From positions 62,001 to 126,000 of the forward strand of contig JAIETF010000007.1 in the NCBI GenBank assembly GCA_019745415.1: a stretch of DNA of 64,000 bases. Reading direction: 5' to 3'. Within the stretch, counting starts at the first letter, position 1. Each line of letters opens with the position of its first letter. Source of the stretch: Candidatus Obscuribacterales bacterium. GTDB taxonomy: Bacteria; Cyanobacteriota; Vampirovibrionia; Obscuribacterales; Obscuribacteraceae. This document shows, piece after piece, positions 9,618 through 16,856 of this stretch. The translations under genes were made by a program, and so were the position numbers. The notes under the pieces were generated by a model that worked only from the letters and a program-made list of their open reading frames with translations, made no database searches and was not told the origin of the DNA.

Positions 9618-10494
9618 TGGAGCAAGCCCGCGCTCTGCGACCAAAGTCGGAAAATTCGAAAAGAACCATGCCCTGCATTTAGCCAGCAAAGCCTTCTGCT
9701 CTTTCATCATTCTTTCAAGTATTGGCACTTGGCTTTCAGCCGTGCCAAGCCAAGCAAGCAAATTAGAATCGCGCCAAATAGAAGTCAGAAAAAGCGAACC
9801 AAACAAAAGTGAATTGCCAAAGAATGAAAAGACCACAACAGTCTGGAAGATCTATCAGAAGGGCGACTTCATGGGCGATCGCGAATTATATGTTAGTAAA
9901 GACGGCTATATGGCGGTCTATACCAAGGCAAAATACACCATTACCTCAAGAAAACCAGACTGGAAGATTACCTTCTATAACACGGCTCGTAAAGCCATTT
10001 ATAGCACTACCATCGCCCAATCAAAAAAGAACTTCGGGCTGCGCTCCCGTTTTGCGAAAGAATCATTTTTTCCAGCCAAGTATCATCTAGAAGACGGTCC
10101 CAAGATGATAATCGCCGGTCAAAAGACCAGCTGCAAATATTGCGTCGCCGACAAGAATATTGCCAAGACACAACAAAAGACAGATGTTGAACGCTCGGCT
10201 TTCTACTTGTCTGACGAAATACCGATGGCACCGCAAATGACCGATTATTTCGGCCAGACATGGACATCAGAACTCTGCAAGAAGCAGAGCTTGCGCGTAG
10301 TCACCTGGGATTATGCCGGACGTCAAAAAACTAAATTTGAAACTGTAAAAATAGAAAAGCTGGAACTACCACTTGCTGTTTTCGACCCGCCCTCCGGCTT
10401 GCAACAAGTAAGTAGTGAAGACCAGGTCATGCTCGGCAACGATCTGATCAATGACATTGTTGACGACCTGGGCAAGGGCTTTGGCAACAAATAA
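9586..10494 (+). CDS. Secreted protein of unknown function, tandem paralogue 2
   Basis: Homologous to the gene before it along most of its length (see the shared VWK, DWK-FYN, Cys-x2-Cys and INDIV-DLGK landmarks), so the two arose by tandem duplication. A hydrophobic segment at about residues 35-55 ending PSQA suggests export, preceded by an unusually long polar N-region. The ATG at 9586 lies inside the 3' end of paralogue 1 (32-base overlap), which implies translational coupling. The conserved Cys pair may bind metal or form a disulphide. Function unknown; the adjacency to cstA may be fortuitous. Confidence 0.78.
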   Translation: MKVKRSDAEDSGASPRSATKVGKFEKNHALHLASKAFCSFIILSSIGTWLSAVPSQASKLESRQIEVRKSEPNKSELPKNEKTTTVWKIYQKGDFMGDRELYVSKDGYMAVYTKAKYTITSRKPDWKITFYNTARKAIYSTTIAQSKKNFGLRSRFAKESFFPAKYHLEDGPKMIIAGQKTSCKYCVADKNIAKTQQKTDVERSAFYLSDEIPMAPQMTDYFGQTWTSELCKKQSLRVVTWDYAGRQKTKFETVKIEKLELPLAVFDPPSGLQQVSSEDQVMLGNDLINDIVDDLGKGFGNK

Positions 10495-10551
10495 AATAAT
10501 TCAGCAGGTAAAATAATTCAGCGACTAAAATAACCAGGGAAAAATAACCAG
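10492..10551. repeat. Four degenerate AT-rich direct repeats after a stop codon
   Basis: The unit TAAAATAATTCAGC occurs exactly at 10492-10505 and 10509-10522; degenerate copies ending TAACCAG follow at 10526-10537 and 10540-10551. Spacing is 17, 17 and 14 bases. The array starts in the stop codon of the secreted-protein gene and ends before the solA promoter. It may be slippage-generated or a binding array. Confidence 0.7.
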
Positions 10552-10586
10552 AGCGGCTCGCTCAAATTGGCTTAGTTTGCCTGAGC

Positions 10587-10592
10587 TATAAT
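10587..10592 (+). promoter_or_regulatory. -10 element of the solA-like gene
   Basis: A perfect TATAAT sits seven bases before ATG 10600, within the symmetrical GAGCTATAATAGCTC. A start of transcription 6-8 bases downstream would fall on or next to the A of the ATG, so the mRNA would be leaderless, in line with the absence of a Shine-Dalgarno sequence. No strong -35 is visible. Confidence 0.5.
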
Positions 10593-10599
10593 AGCTCTT

Positions 10600-11775
10600 A
10601 TGCAGTCTTTCGACACAATTGTTGTGGGTCTAGGGGCAGCCGGCAGCGCCGCCCTCTACCAACTGGCCCGCTTTGGTTTAAAGGTGCTTGGCATCGACAG
10701 TTTTTCGCCGCCGCATAAAGTGGGTTCCAGCCACGGCGAAAGCCGTATTACTCGCAAAGCGATAGGAGAGGGCAGCGAATACACGCCCTTGGTCCTGCGC
10801 TCTTTCGAAATAGTTGATGAACTAGAAAAGTTGAGCGGCCAAACTATTTACCAAAAAACTGGAGGTCTCATGATCTCCAATAAGAATTCAATCGCAATAC
10901 ATCATGTTGAAAACTTTTTCCAAACAACAATAAAAGCGGCACAAACCTACAACATCGCTCATCAGTTACTAAATGCTACCGATATCAGAAAGCGTTTTCC
11001 AACCTTGAATATTGCCGATGACGAGTATGCTTACTTTGAAGCAGATGCCGGCATAATCAAACCCGAAACCGCAATCTCTGTGCAATTGGAATTAGCCGAC
11101 AAATACGGAGCCGCCATCGCCCGCAATACCACTGTCCAAAGCTTGCAAGCTCTAGATAACGGCAAAGTGAAAGTGGAAGCAGACGGACAAACTTATTTGG
11201 CCAACAAAGTTCTAGTCACCGCCGGTCCCTGGCTATTCAATCTCAGACCAGATCTTGCCAAGTATTTTACGGTCTTGAGACAGATACTCTACTGGTTTGA
11301 AATCGAAGAGCATTACGAAGCTTATCTACCTGATCGCTTTCCTATTTTCATCTGGGACGGTCGCCCCGGTCTTGAATCACGTTACGGTTTTCCAGCTCTT
11401 GACGGAAGAGACGGGGGTCTGAAGATCGCCAGCCCTCGCTATGACCCAGAGACGACAGCAGAGACAGTCAATAGAACTGTCAGCGAAAAGGAAAAGAAGG
11501 AGATGTACCAAGAGCACGTCAAGCCCTTCTTTAAGGGAATTGGTGCCAGGTGTCTCAAATCAGCCGTTTGTCTATACACCGATGCTCGCTACTCGCGCTT
11601 CGGCATCGGCAGCATGGCAGGGGAAAGCAATGCCATAATCTATGCATCGGCTTGCTCGGGACACGGCTTCAAGCATTCCTTCGCGGTGGGAGAAGCCCTC
11701 GCCCAAATGGCCATGCTCGGTGAGAGCAAGATAGATTTATCGAGTTTCGGCTTCGATAAACTGACGGCGAGATAG
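10600..11775 (+). CDS. solA: FAD-dependent amine oxidase, sarcosine/N-methyltryptophan oxidase family
   Basis: A 391-residue flavoprotein of the MSOX/MTOX (SolA) family, which oxidises N-methyl amino acids or related secondary amines with O2, releasing H2O2. The N-terminal FAD-binding Rossmann motif VVGLGAAGSAAL (residues 8-19) is followed by the family landmark GSSHGESRITRKA. Cys324 in AVCLYT is in the position of the cysteine that links FAD covalently in this family, and SGHGFKHS lies near the C-terminus. Length fits (SolA 372, MSOX 390). Substrate cannot be told from sequence; the close Thi-type oxidases are less likely. Probably transcribed as a leaderless mRNA. A catalase-related protein is encoded 1.2 kb downstream. 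Confidence 0.88.
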   Translation: MQSFDTIVVGLGAAGSAALYQLARFGLKVLGIDSFSPPHKVGSSHGESRITRKAIGEGSEYTPLVLRSFEIVDELEKLSGQTIYQKTGGLMISNKNSIAIHHVENFFQTTIKAAQTYNIAHQLLNATDIRKRFPTLNIADDEYAYFEADAGIIKPETAISVQLELADKYGAAIARNTTVQSLQALDNGKVKVEADGQTYLANKVLVTAGPWLFNLRPDLAKYFTVLRQILYWFEIEEHYEAYLPDRFPIFIWDGRPGLESRYGFPALDGRDGGLKIASPRYDPETTAETVNRTVSEKEKKEMYQEHVKPFFKGIGARCLKSAVCLYTDARYSRFGIGSMAGESNAIIYASACSGHGFKHSFAVGEALAQMAMLGESKIDLSSFGFDKLTAR

Positions 11776-11778
11776 CCT

Positions 11779-12867
11779 ATGACAAAGATTTATTTGCAAG
11801 AAAAGAATTTTTCAGAAGAGATTTTGCAAGAAAAAAATCTGGAAACAAACCATATTAAGGCGCCCTTTTCGCTTTCAGCCCTTGTCAGCTTTATCTGTTC
11901 TGCCGACTTAGTTTCTCTAGTAGGCCTTCCTCGCTTAGTAGACTTATTCGCCCTATTAGGCTTAGTCTGCATTTTATCTTGCGCCCCGAGCCAAGCCAAA
12001 GCAAAAGACAAAATACAAATTGACTTTAAATATCCAATTTCACAAGGTAGTGTTTATCTTTGTCTACCAGACAGCAAATACATTGACAAACAGACACCGG
12101 GCATAAAATCTGGAGAATTGAAGGGGCTCGTCACCTTTCACAGTGATGGCAGCTATGGTGTCAAGACTTCAGATTTCCTGCCTGACATTTCATCCCTTAA
12201 ACTCTTGCCTCATGAACTAATTACATTTCTAACCGTAGACGGTGCAGCGATAGACGATAGCACTGCCGATATAATTGCCGGCTTCAAAAAACTGAGGCGG
12301 CTCTCAATTGAAGGGACAGATCTAAGCGACAAAAGTGTTGTACTTTTTGTCAAAGCCATGCCCGATTTAGAATGGCTTTCACTCGGTCATACAAAAATTG
12401 ATGGTTCTTGTCTGCCCTATTTGAAGACACTCAAGCATCTCAAAGGCTTGCGTCTAGATGGCAATCAACTGAAACCGCAGTTCATTGCAGAGATAAGCAA
12501 GTGTCCGCAACTAATGACACTTGAAATTGAAAGATGCAAACTCACTGACGCTCATCTGAAAGAAATAGCAAATGCCAAATCGATACGCACTCTTTTTATC
12601 AGCGACAACCAGTCTATAACAGACCGCAGTGCCCCCTATCTGCGAACAATGCCCAATCTTAAGGAACTGCGTCTGCATGGCACCAAATTTACCAAAGACG
12701 GGGTGCTTTCATTGAAACCGCTCAAACTGATCTATGTAAAGATCGATCCTAGTCTAGCCGATGGCAAAGACGGCGCCGAAATCAAAGCCAAACTTTCGCC
12801 CACCAGAGTAACAACCTATACCGAAACAAAAAACGCCTTTTCAATCTACAAAGAATTGGTTGAGTAA
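11779..12867 (+). CDS. Secreted leucine-rich-repeat protein
   Basis: Starts three bases after the solA stop, hence co-transcribed. A hydrophobic segment (about residues 52-72, ending CAPSQAKA) serves as an exceptionally distal signal peptide or a membrane anchor; the first 30 residues are highly polar and carry a repeated FSEEILQEKN-like element. From about residue 150 to 315 there are six or so leucine-rich repeats of the ribonuclease-inhibitor-like, about 24-residue type (L-RLSIEGT-L, LEWLSLGHT-I, LKGLRLDGN-L, LMTLEIERC-L, LKELRLHGT-F). LRR proteins bind other proteins; the ligand is unknown. A later start giving a normal signal peptide is possible, but no ATG is available there. Confidence 0.8.
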   Translation: MTKIYLQEKNFSEEILQEKNLETNHIKAPFSLSALVSFICSADLVSLVGLPRLVDLFALLGLVCILSCAPSQAKAKDKIQIDFKYPISQGSVYLCLPDSKYIDKQTPGIKSGELKGLVTFHSDGSYGVKTSDFLPDISSLKLLPHELITFLTVDGAAIDDSTADIIAGFKKLRRLSIEGTDLSDKSVVLFVKAMPDLEWLSLGHTKIDGSCLPYLKTLKHLKGLRLDGNQLKPQFIAEISKCPQLMTLEIERCKLTDAHLKEIANAKSIRTLFISDNQSITDRSAPYLRTMPNLKELRLHGTKFTKDGVLSLKPLKLIYVKIDPSLADGKDGAEIKAKLSPTRVTTYTETKNAFSIYKELVE

Positions 12868-12898
12868 CTTAATCGGGGAAAAGTACAGCGGCTTGGTG

Positions 12899-12907
12899 TG
12901 CTAAATT
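12899..12907 (+). promoter_or_regulatory. Extended -10 promoter of the catalase-related gene
   Basis: TG-C-TAAATT forms an extended -10 element. Transcription starting near 12914 would give a leader of about 34 bases carrying the AAAGGT ribosome-binding site of ATG 12948. No clear -35. Confidence 0.4.
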
Positions 12908-12947
12908 AAGAAGATTGCCCGCCTTCTTCTTAAAAAAGGTATCCATC

Positions 12948-13895
12948 ATGCCGCTTCCAGACGATGACAAAGTAGTAGCCTTAGCTAACGAACTGTTAGC
13001 CACATTCGACCAGATTTTCGGACTCCATCCGGGCTATAGAGCAGCTCATGCCAAGGGAATCATGCTTAAGGGCACCTTTAAACCAAGCCCACAAGCAGCA
13101 AACCTCAGTCGTGCAGAACACTTCAGCAGAGAATTGCCTGTCTTCGTGCGCTTTTCCAATTCCACAGGCTTGCCGCAACTGCCTGATAACGATCCTGCCG
13201 CCAATCCCCGCGGCTTTGCCCTACGATTTTTCCTGGCCGAGCACCGCCACACCGATATAGTTGGACATTCTATTGATTCATTTCCCAACTCCAACGGCGC
13301 GGAGTTCTTAGAGTTTCTCAAGGCATCCATAGAAAGTCCAGCCGGCAGCAAAACTCCCACCGCTCTGGAGCAGTTCCTGGCCGTACATCCGGCAACTGTG
13401 AGCTTCATAGAGGCGCCAAAGCCAACTCCAGCAAGTTTCGCCACCGAAAAATACTTTGCTGTACTGGCATTCAAATTTATCAATGCTCAAGGCATAGAAC
13501 AATACGGTCGTTTTCGTATCTTGCCGGAAAGCGAGGAGTATCTCAGTCAGGAAGAAGTTGCCCAAAAAGATAAAGACTTTTTGGTTGATGAGATGCTGGA
13601 AAGAATCAAGAATAAGCCGGTTCGCTTTAAGCTAGTAGTTCAGCTGGCTAAAGACGGTGATATCACCGACGATGCCACAGTGCGCTGGCCTGAAGATCGC
13701 CCGCTCGTAGAGCTCGGCGCCATTGAACTGACCGAGCCGGTTGAAGATAATGCGGCCAAACAGCAGCAGATTATATTTGACCCGATTCCGCGCATTGATG
13801 GACTTGAAGCATCTAACGACCCACTCTTTGAGCTTAGAGCGGCAATTTACTTATTGAGCGGTCGGCGGCGAAGAGCGGCAGCACCGGTTAGCTAG
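12948..13895 (+). CDS. Catalase-related haem protein (SrpA-like)
   Basis: A 315-residue member of the small catalase-related family (SrpA/KatP-like), haem proteins that act as peroxidases on H2O2 or organic peroxides. The distal His is in the motif AAHAKG (His34), followed by GTFKPS and VRFSNSTG typical of the family. Near the C-terminus PRIDGLEASND..ELRAAIY matches the catalase PGI-S-D-L-R-Y proximal motif, putting the axial Tyr near 301. About 320 residues is usual for this group and shorter than true catalases. Start set to ATG 12948, which has AAAGGT eight bases upstream; the TTG at 12915 lacks one. It is likely to remove the peroxide made by the SolA-type oxidase upstream. Confidence 0.88.
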   Translation: MPLPDDDKVVALANELLATFDQIFGLHPGYRAAHAKGIMLKGTFKPSPQAANLSRAEHFSRELPVFVRFSNSTGLPQLPDNDPAANPRGFALRFFLAEHRHTDIVGHSIDSFPNSNGAEFLEFLKASIESPAGSKTPTALEQFLAVHPATVSFIEAPKPTPASFATEKYFAVLAFKFINAQGIEQYGRFRILPESEEYLSQEEVAQKDKDFLVDEMLERIKNKPVRFKLVVQLAKDGDITDDATVRWPEDRPLVELGAIELTEPVEDNAAKQQQIIFDPIPRIDGLEASNDPLFELRAAIYLLSGRRRRAAAPVS

Positions 13896-13963
13896 AGTGA
13901 AATTCTTTGCTTCAGAAAAGAACGGCACCAAGCAAAGCGAGGTGCAGATTAATTTACAATTCA

Positions 13964-13991
13964 TTGACCTTGTTCCATATATCAACATAAT
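13964..13991 (+). promoter_or_regulatory. Sigma70-type promoter for the small ORF / ABC exporter region
   Basis: TTGACC (13964-13969), a 16-base spacer and CATAAT (13986-13991) make the best sigma70-like promoter of the window. Transcription would begin near 13998, about 33 bases before ATG 14031. It is the only convincing promoter before the ABC exporter operon. Confidence 0.6.
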
Positions 13992-14030
13992 GGAATTATT
14001 AAGGCGCAGTGATTTACTGGAAACAAGAAA

Positions 14031-14222
14031 ATGCACAAGCTCTATCACCTAATCAGTACTGCCATGCAGAAAATGCAGGAATATACCGCCCAGCTCATTT
14101 GCGGGACAATGGTGGCGCAAGTTGCAAGAGTGTTCGTGCAGCCTCAAGCCGCGGTGCAAAAGCCGGTCTATGTCGTGACAGATAGCCTAACTCAAGACGA
14201 TTATGGTGCTCGACCTCGATAA
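14031..14222 (+). CDS. Small 63-residue protein or leader peptide upstream of an attenuator-like terminator
   Basis: A 63-codon ORF with a good promoter in front and an intrinsic terminator 24 bases after its stop. The product is mostly helical and hydrophobic-amphipathic at the N-terminal half (LYHLISTAMQKMQEY, TMVAQVARVFV) with a polar tail; no signal peptide, metal motif or known domain. A purine-rich stretch GGAAACAAG precedes the ATG. The layout (promoter, short ORF, terminator, exporter genes) is that of a leader-peptide-controlled attenuator, though it could equally be an independent small protein or the body of a small RNA. No homologue recognised. Confidence 0.5.
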   Translation: MHKLYHLISTAMQKMQEYTAQLICGTMVAQVARVFVQPQAAVQKPVYVVTDSLTQDDYGARPR

Positions 14223-14246
14223 GAGGCGAAACAAATTAGATGTCTG

Positions 14247-14278
14247 AGAGCGGCTCCAACGAGTCGCTCTATTTTTTT
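14247..14278 (+). terminator. Strong intrinsic terminator between the small ORF and the ABC exporter
   Basis: Stem AGAGCGGCTC pairs with GAGTCGCTCT (ten pairs, one G-T), tetraloop CAAC, then an A and seven T. It lies only 33 bases before the ABC ATPase start, leaving no room for another promoter. A 6-base stretch AGCCGC at 14147-14152, inside the small ORF, is complementary to GCGGCT (14250-14255) in the left arm and could act as antiterminator. Confidence 0.85.
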
Positions 14279-14298
14279 CGCCCCTCTCGTGAGGGGCG
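14279..14298 (+). promoter_or_regulatory. Second hairpin directly before the ABC ATPase ribosome-binding site
   Basis: CGCCCCTC pairs perfectly with GAGGGGCG around a TCGT loop (8 GC-rich pairs). It begins right after the T-run of the terminator and ends two bases before AGGAG, the Shine-Dalgarno sequence of ATG 14311. It could stabilise the 5' end of a processed mRNA or affect ribosome access. Confidence 0.75.
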
Positions 14299-14310
14299 CT
14301 AGGAGATTTT

Positions 14311-15069
14311 ATGTTTGCTGTTCAAGCCGAGAAACTAAGAAAAGACTTTCAGGTCTCAAGTGGATTATTCCAAAAGCCGCGTCTGGTGAAAGCCGTACGC
14401 GACATTGATCTGCACATAGAAGAAGGTGAAGCGGTCGCCTTCATCGGACCCAATGGCGCCGGCAAATCGACCACGATCAAGATGCTGACCGGTATTCTCA
14501 AACCGAGCAGCGGTCAAGCCCGTGTTCTTGGTTTAGATCCTTTCAAAGACAGATCTAAGCTGGTGCGCCAGATAGGCGCTGTTTTCGGTCAGAGATCGCA
14601 GCTCTGGCTGCATCTACCAGCCCGAGCCAGTTTCGATCTCTTGGGCGAGATCTATAACCTCGACAAGTCTGATTTCAAAAAGCAAAGAGATATGCTCGTC
14701 GACTGCTTCGACCTTCATGCTTTCTTTGATACGCCCGTTCGCAAACTCTCTCTTGGAGAGAGAATGAGAGCGGAAATAGCAGCCAGTCTATTGCATAAGC
14801 CCAAGCTTTTGCTCTTGGATGAGCCGACCATAGGTGTGGATGTAGTTGCCCGCATGCGTCTGCGCGAACTAATCAGCAAATGGCACAAAGAAGAAGGAAT
14901 GACTATCTTTCTCACCAGCCATGATACCGGTGATATAGAAAGCGTAGCCTCGCGGCTGATCATGATTAACCATGGGCGCATCACCGTCGACGATACCATC
15001 GACGGTCTCATAGCGGCACATGGTCAAACAGACGGTCTAGAGGGCACAATCTGTAAATTATTCGGCTAA
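14311..15069 (+). CDS. ABC-2 type exporter, ATP-binding subunit
   Basis: A 252-residue ABC ATPase of the DrrA/COG4586 type that energises export. Walker A is GPNGAGKST (about residues 46-54), the Q-loop region follows at AVFGQRSQLW, the signature is LSLGERMRAE (a variant of LSGGQ), Walker B is LLLLDEPT and the H-switch is TSHD. AGGAG precedes the ATG. It heads an operon with two membrane subunits (15112 and 15946). The VFGQRSQLWLHLP segment is characteristic of the subfamily that pairs with COG4587 and COG3694 permeases. The substrate is unknown. Expression probably depends on read-through of the terminator at 14247-14278. Confidence 0.92.
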   Translation: MFAVQAEKLRKDFQVSSGLFQKPRLVKAVRDIDLHIEEGEAVAFIGPNGAGKSTTIKMLTGILKPSSGQARVLGLDPFKDRSKLVRQIGAVFGQRSQLWLHLPARASFDLLGEIYNLDKSDFKKQRDMLVDCFDLHAFFDTPVRKLSLGERMRAEIAASLLHKPKLLLLDEPTIGVDVVARMRLRELISKWHKEEGMTIFLTSHDTGDIESVASRLIMINHGRITVDDTIDGLIAAHGQTDGLEGTICKLFG

Positions 15070-15111
15070 GCAGCTAATCGGCTGACTAAATTTAGGAAGG
15101 ACAAAACAATT

Positions 15112-15942
15112 ATGCATTGCAATTCAATAAATGATAGCAATTTAGGATGCCTAAGGCGTCAGACCCTGGCAGTAGCCTGGGTGGCAGCCCGCGCCAATCT
15201 AGCCTATCCCACCGAAGTACTGGGCAGAGCCGGCTTTCTCGCCGTCATACTCTATATCTTCTTGAGGCTATGGCAAACCACCTACGCCCAGACCGGCAGC
15301 GATAAACTAGCCGGTCTTAGCTTGGCCGATATGATCTGGTACTTGAGTATAACCGAAGCAATGTGGATGTCGGCGCCGCGTCTATCTCAGCAAATCGATC
15401 AAGACGTGCGCTCGGGCAATCTTTCGGTCTTGCTGCTTAGGCCTATGGCTTATCCGCTCTACTGCCTAATGAGCAATTTGGGTGAGAGGAGTACTCGTTT
15501 TGTCTGTAATCTCCTGATCAGCTTCAGCCTGGCTTTCCTCTTGGTTGGTCCGGTCAAGGTGAGCGCAGAGGGCGCCATCATGACTGCGGCAGCTATTTTG
15601 GCTGCTTTCATTCTAGATGGGCTAGCACACATTCTTATCGGACTGACGGCTATTTACTTTCAAGATACTTCCGGTCTAACCCTTATTTACACCAGGTTGA
15701 CGATGATCTTGGGCGGCATGCTCATACCGATTGAACTCTTTCCGGATTGGCTTAAAACCTTGGTCAAATTTTCGCCCTTCCCTTACATGATGTACGAACC
15801 GGTAAAGCTCTTTGCCAGACCAGACTGGCAGGAATATCTCAAAGTGCTGGGCGGACAAGCCTTGTCGGCTTTAGTTTTGACCACGCTGGTGGCGCTTGTC
15901 TATAAACATGCCCTGACCAAGATCTCAACCAATGGAGGTTGA
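15112..15942 (+). CDS. ABC-2 type exporter, permease subunit 1 (COG4587-like)
   Basis: A 276-residue integral membrane protein with about six membrane spans, e.g. AGFLAVILYIFL, FVCNLLISFSLAFLLVG, AAAILAAFILDGLAHILIG and the C-terminal ALVLTTLVALVYKHAL. The segment LSVLLLRPMAYPLY after the second helix and GGMLIPIELFPDWL near 205 are typical of DrrB/COG4587 half-transporters. AGGAAGG lies nine bases before ATG 15112. The stop is three bases before the next permease, so subunits 1 and 2 are made together. Confidence 0.9.
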   Translation: MHCNSINDSNLGCLRRQTLAVAWVAARANLAYPTEVLGRAGFLAVILYIFLRLWQTTYAQTGSDKLAGLSLADMIWYLSITEAMWMSAPRLSQQIDQDVRSGNLSVLLLRPMAYPLYCLMSNLGERSTRFVCNLLISFSLAFLLVGPVKVSAEGAIMTAAAILAAFILDGLAHILIGLTAIYFQDTSGLTLIYTRLTMILGGMLIPIELFPDWLKTLVKFSPFPYMMYEPVKLFARPDWQEYLKVLGGQALSALVLTTLVALVYKHALTKISTNGG

Positions 15943-15945
15943 ACA

Positions 15946-16743
15946 ATGAAGCTCTTCAGTTACTTGAAACTAGCTTTAGCCTATTTCAAGCTAAATATCG
16001 GAATTCACAGCCAATACAAGGCCGCCTTTGCCTGGCAGTTTCTGGCTATGGTCTTGAATAACTGCACCTGGTTAGCCTTCTGGCTTATCTTCTTTGAAAG
16101 ATTTCCAATCATCAAAGGTTGGGGACGACAAGACATTCTGACCTTGTGGAGCCTCACCTCGGCAGGCTTCGGACTGGCTACAGCCTGCTTCTACAACTTG
16201 CACAATCTTGCTCTTCTCATTGCCAGAGGAGAGCTGGATGTCTGGCTCACTTATCCCAGAAACGCCGTCGCTCACCTGGCGCTGGCGAAGATGAGCCCGA
16301 CCGCCTTGGGTGACCTCTGCTTCGGCTATATAGTCTATCTAGCCTTGGTAAGGCCCGATGCCGCGCACATGCTTGCCTTTATCGTCCTGACATTAAACAT
16401 TGCCCTGGTCTTTATCGGCTTCAACTTGATGCGAGGCAGTCTCGGCTTCTACTTTGCCCAGGCTGAAGCCATATCGGAACAATGGTTCTTCGCCATGATC
16501 ACTTTCTCAACCTATCCGAACTGCCTTTTCGAGGGAGTGGTTAAGCTCATTCTCTTCACCCTTATTCCAGCCGGTCTGGTCTCAGGGCTGCCGGTGGAGG
16601 CTCTGGCAACCAAAGAGCTGAGACCGGAATTGATCGGGCTATCCTTCTTGGGGGCTCTCGCTATTCTGGCTGCAGGCATAGCTATTTTCAACTTTGGATT
16701 GAGATCGTACCAATCGGGCAATCTCATCGAGATGCGAAACTAA
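15946..16743 (+). CDS. ABC-2 type exporter, permease subunit 2 (COG3694-like)
   Basis: A 265-residue membrane protein with about six spans, companion of the previous permease. It has the family's LARGELDVWLTYPRN segment (about 82-96; compare RGELD-L-RP in COG3694), SLGFYFAQAEAISEQ and an YQSGN ending just before the C-terminus, as usual for this family. GGAGG precedes the ATG within the end of subunit 1. With the ATPase at 14311 it forms a complete heteromeric ABC-2 exporter. It is the last gene of the operon; a weak hairpin (GGCAA/TTGCC) follows within the repeated intergenic element at 16747. Confidence 0.9.
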   Translation: MKLFSYLKLALAYFKLNIGIHSQYKAAFAWQFLAMVLNNCTWLAFWLIFFERFPIIKGWGRQDILTLWSLTSAGFGLATACFYNLHNLALLIARGELDVWLTYPRNAVAHLALAKMSPTALGDLCFGYIVYLALVRPDAAHMLAFIVLTLNIALVFIGFNLMRGSLGFYFAQAEAISEQWFFAMITFSTYPNCLFEGVVKLILFTLIPAGLVSGLPVEALATKELRPELIGLSFLGALAILAAGIAIFNFGLRSYQSGNLIEMRN

Positions 16744-16746
16744 TTT

Positions 16747-16774
16747 GCAGGGAAAGACCATTTCTGGGCAAAAG
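16747..16774 (+). repeat. Intergenic element, copy 1
   Basis: The 28 bases beginning GCAGGGAAAG, continuing with TTTCTG and ending GGGCAAAAG, recur at 26461-26489 with about 25 of 29 positions alike. Both copies lie directly after a plus-strand stop codon. A small hairpin, GGCAA-AAGTG-TTGCC, starts at its end and is followed by a T-rich stretch, so it may act in termination. Confidence 0.55.
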
Positions 16775-16856
16775 TGTTGCCTAGCTTCTTTCATGCTTAA
16801 GAAAAGAATGTTACCTTTGTGACATTGGACGATATGAGTGATTGAGGGCTGGAATT

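Noticed and set aside
13046-13483. 145-codon minus-strand frame inside the catalase-related gene
   Set aside because: It lies antisense to a gene with clear family motifs, has no domain of its own and reads as a mirror of the coding strand.
13990-14052. 20-codon frame starting at the ATG that overlaps the CATAAT -10
   Set aside because: The start would lie in the promoter itself, upstream of transcription start.
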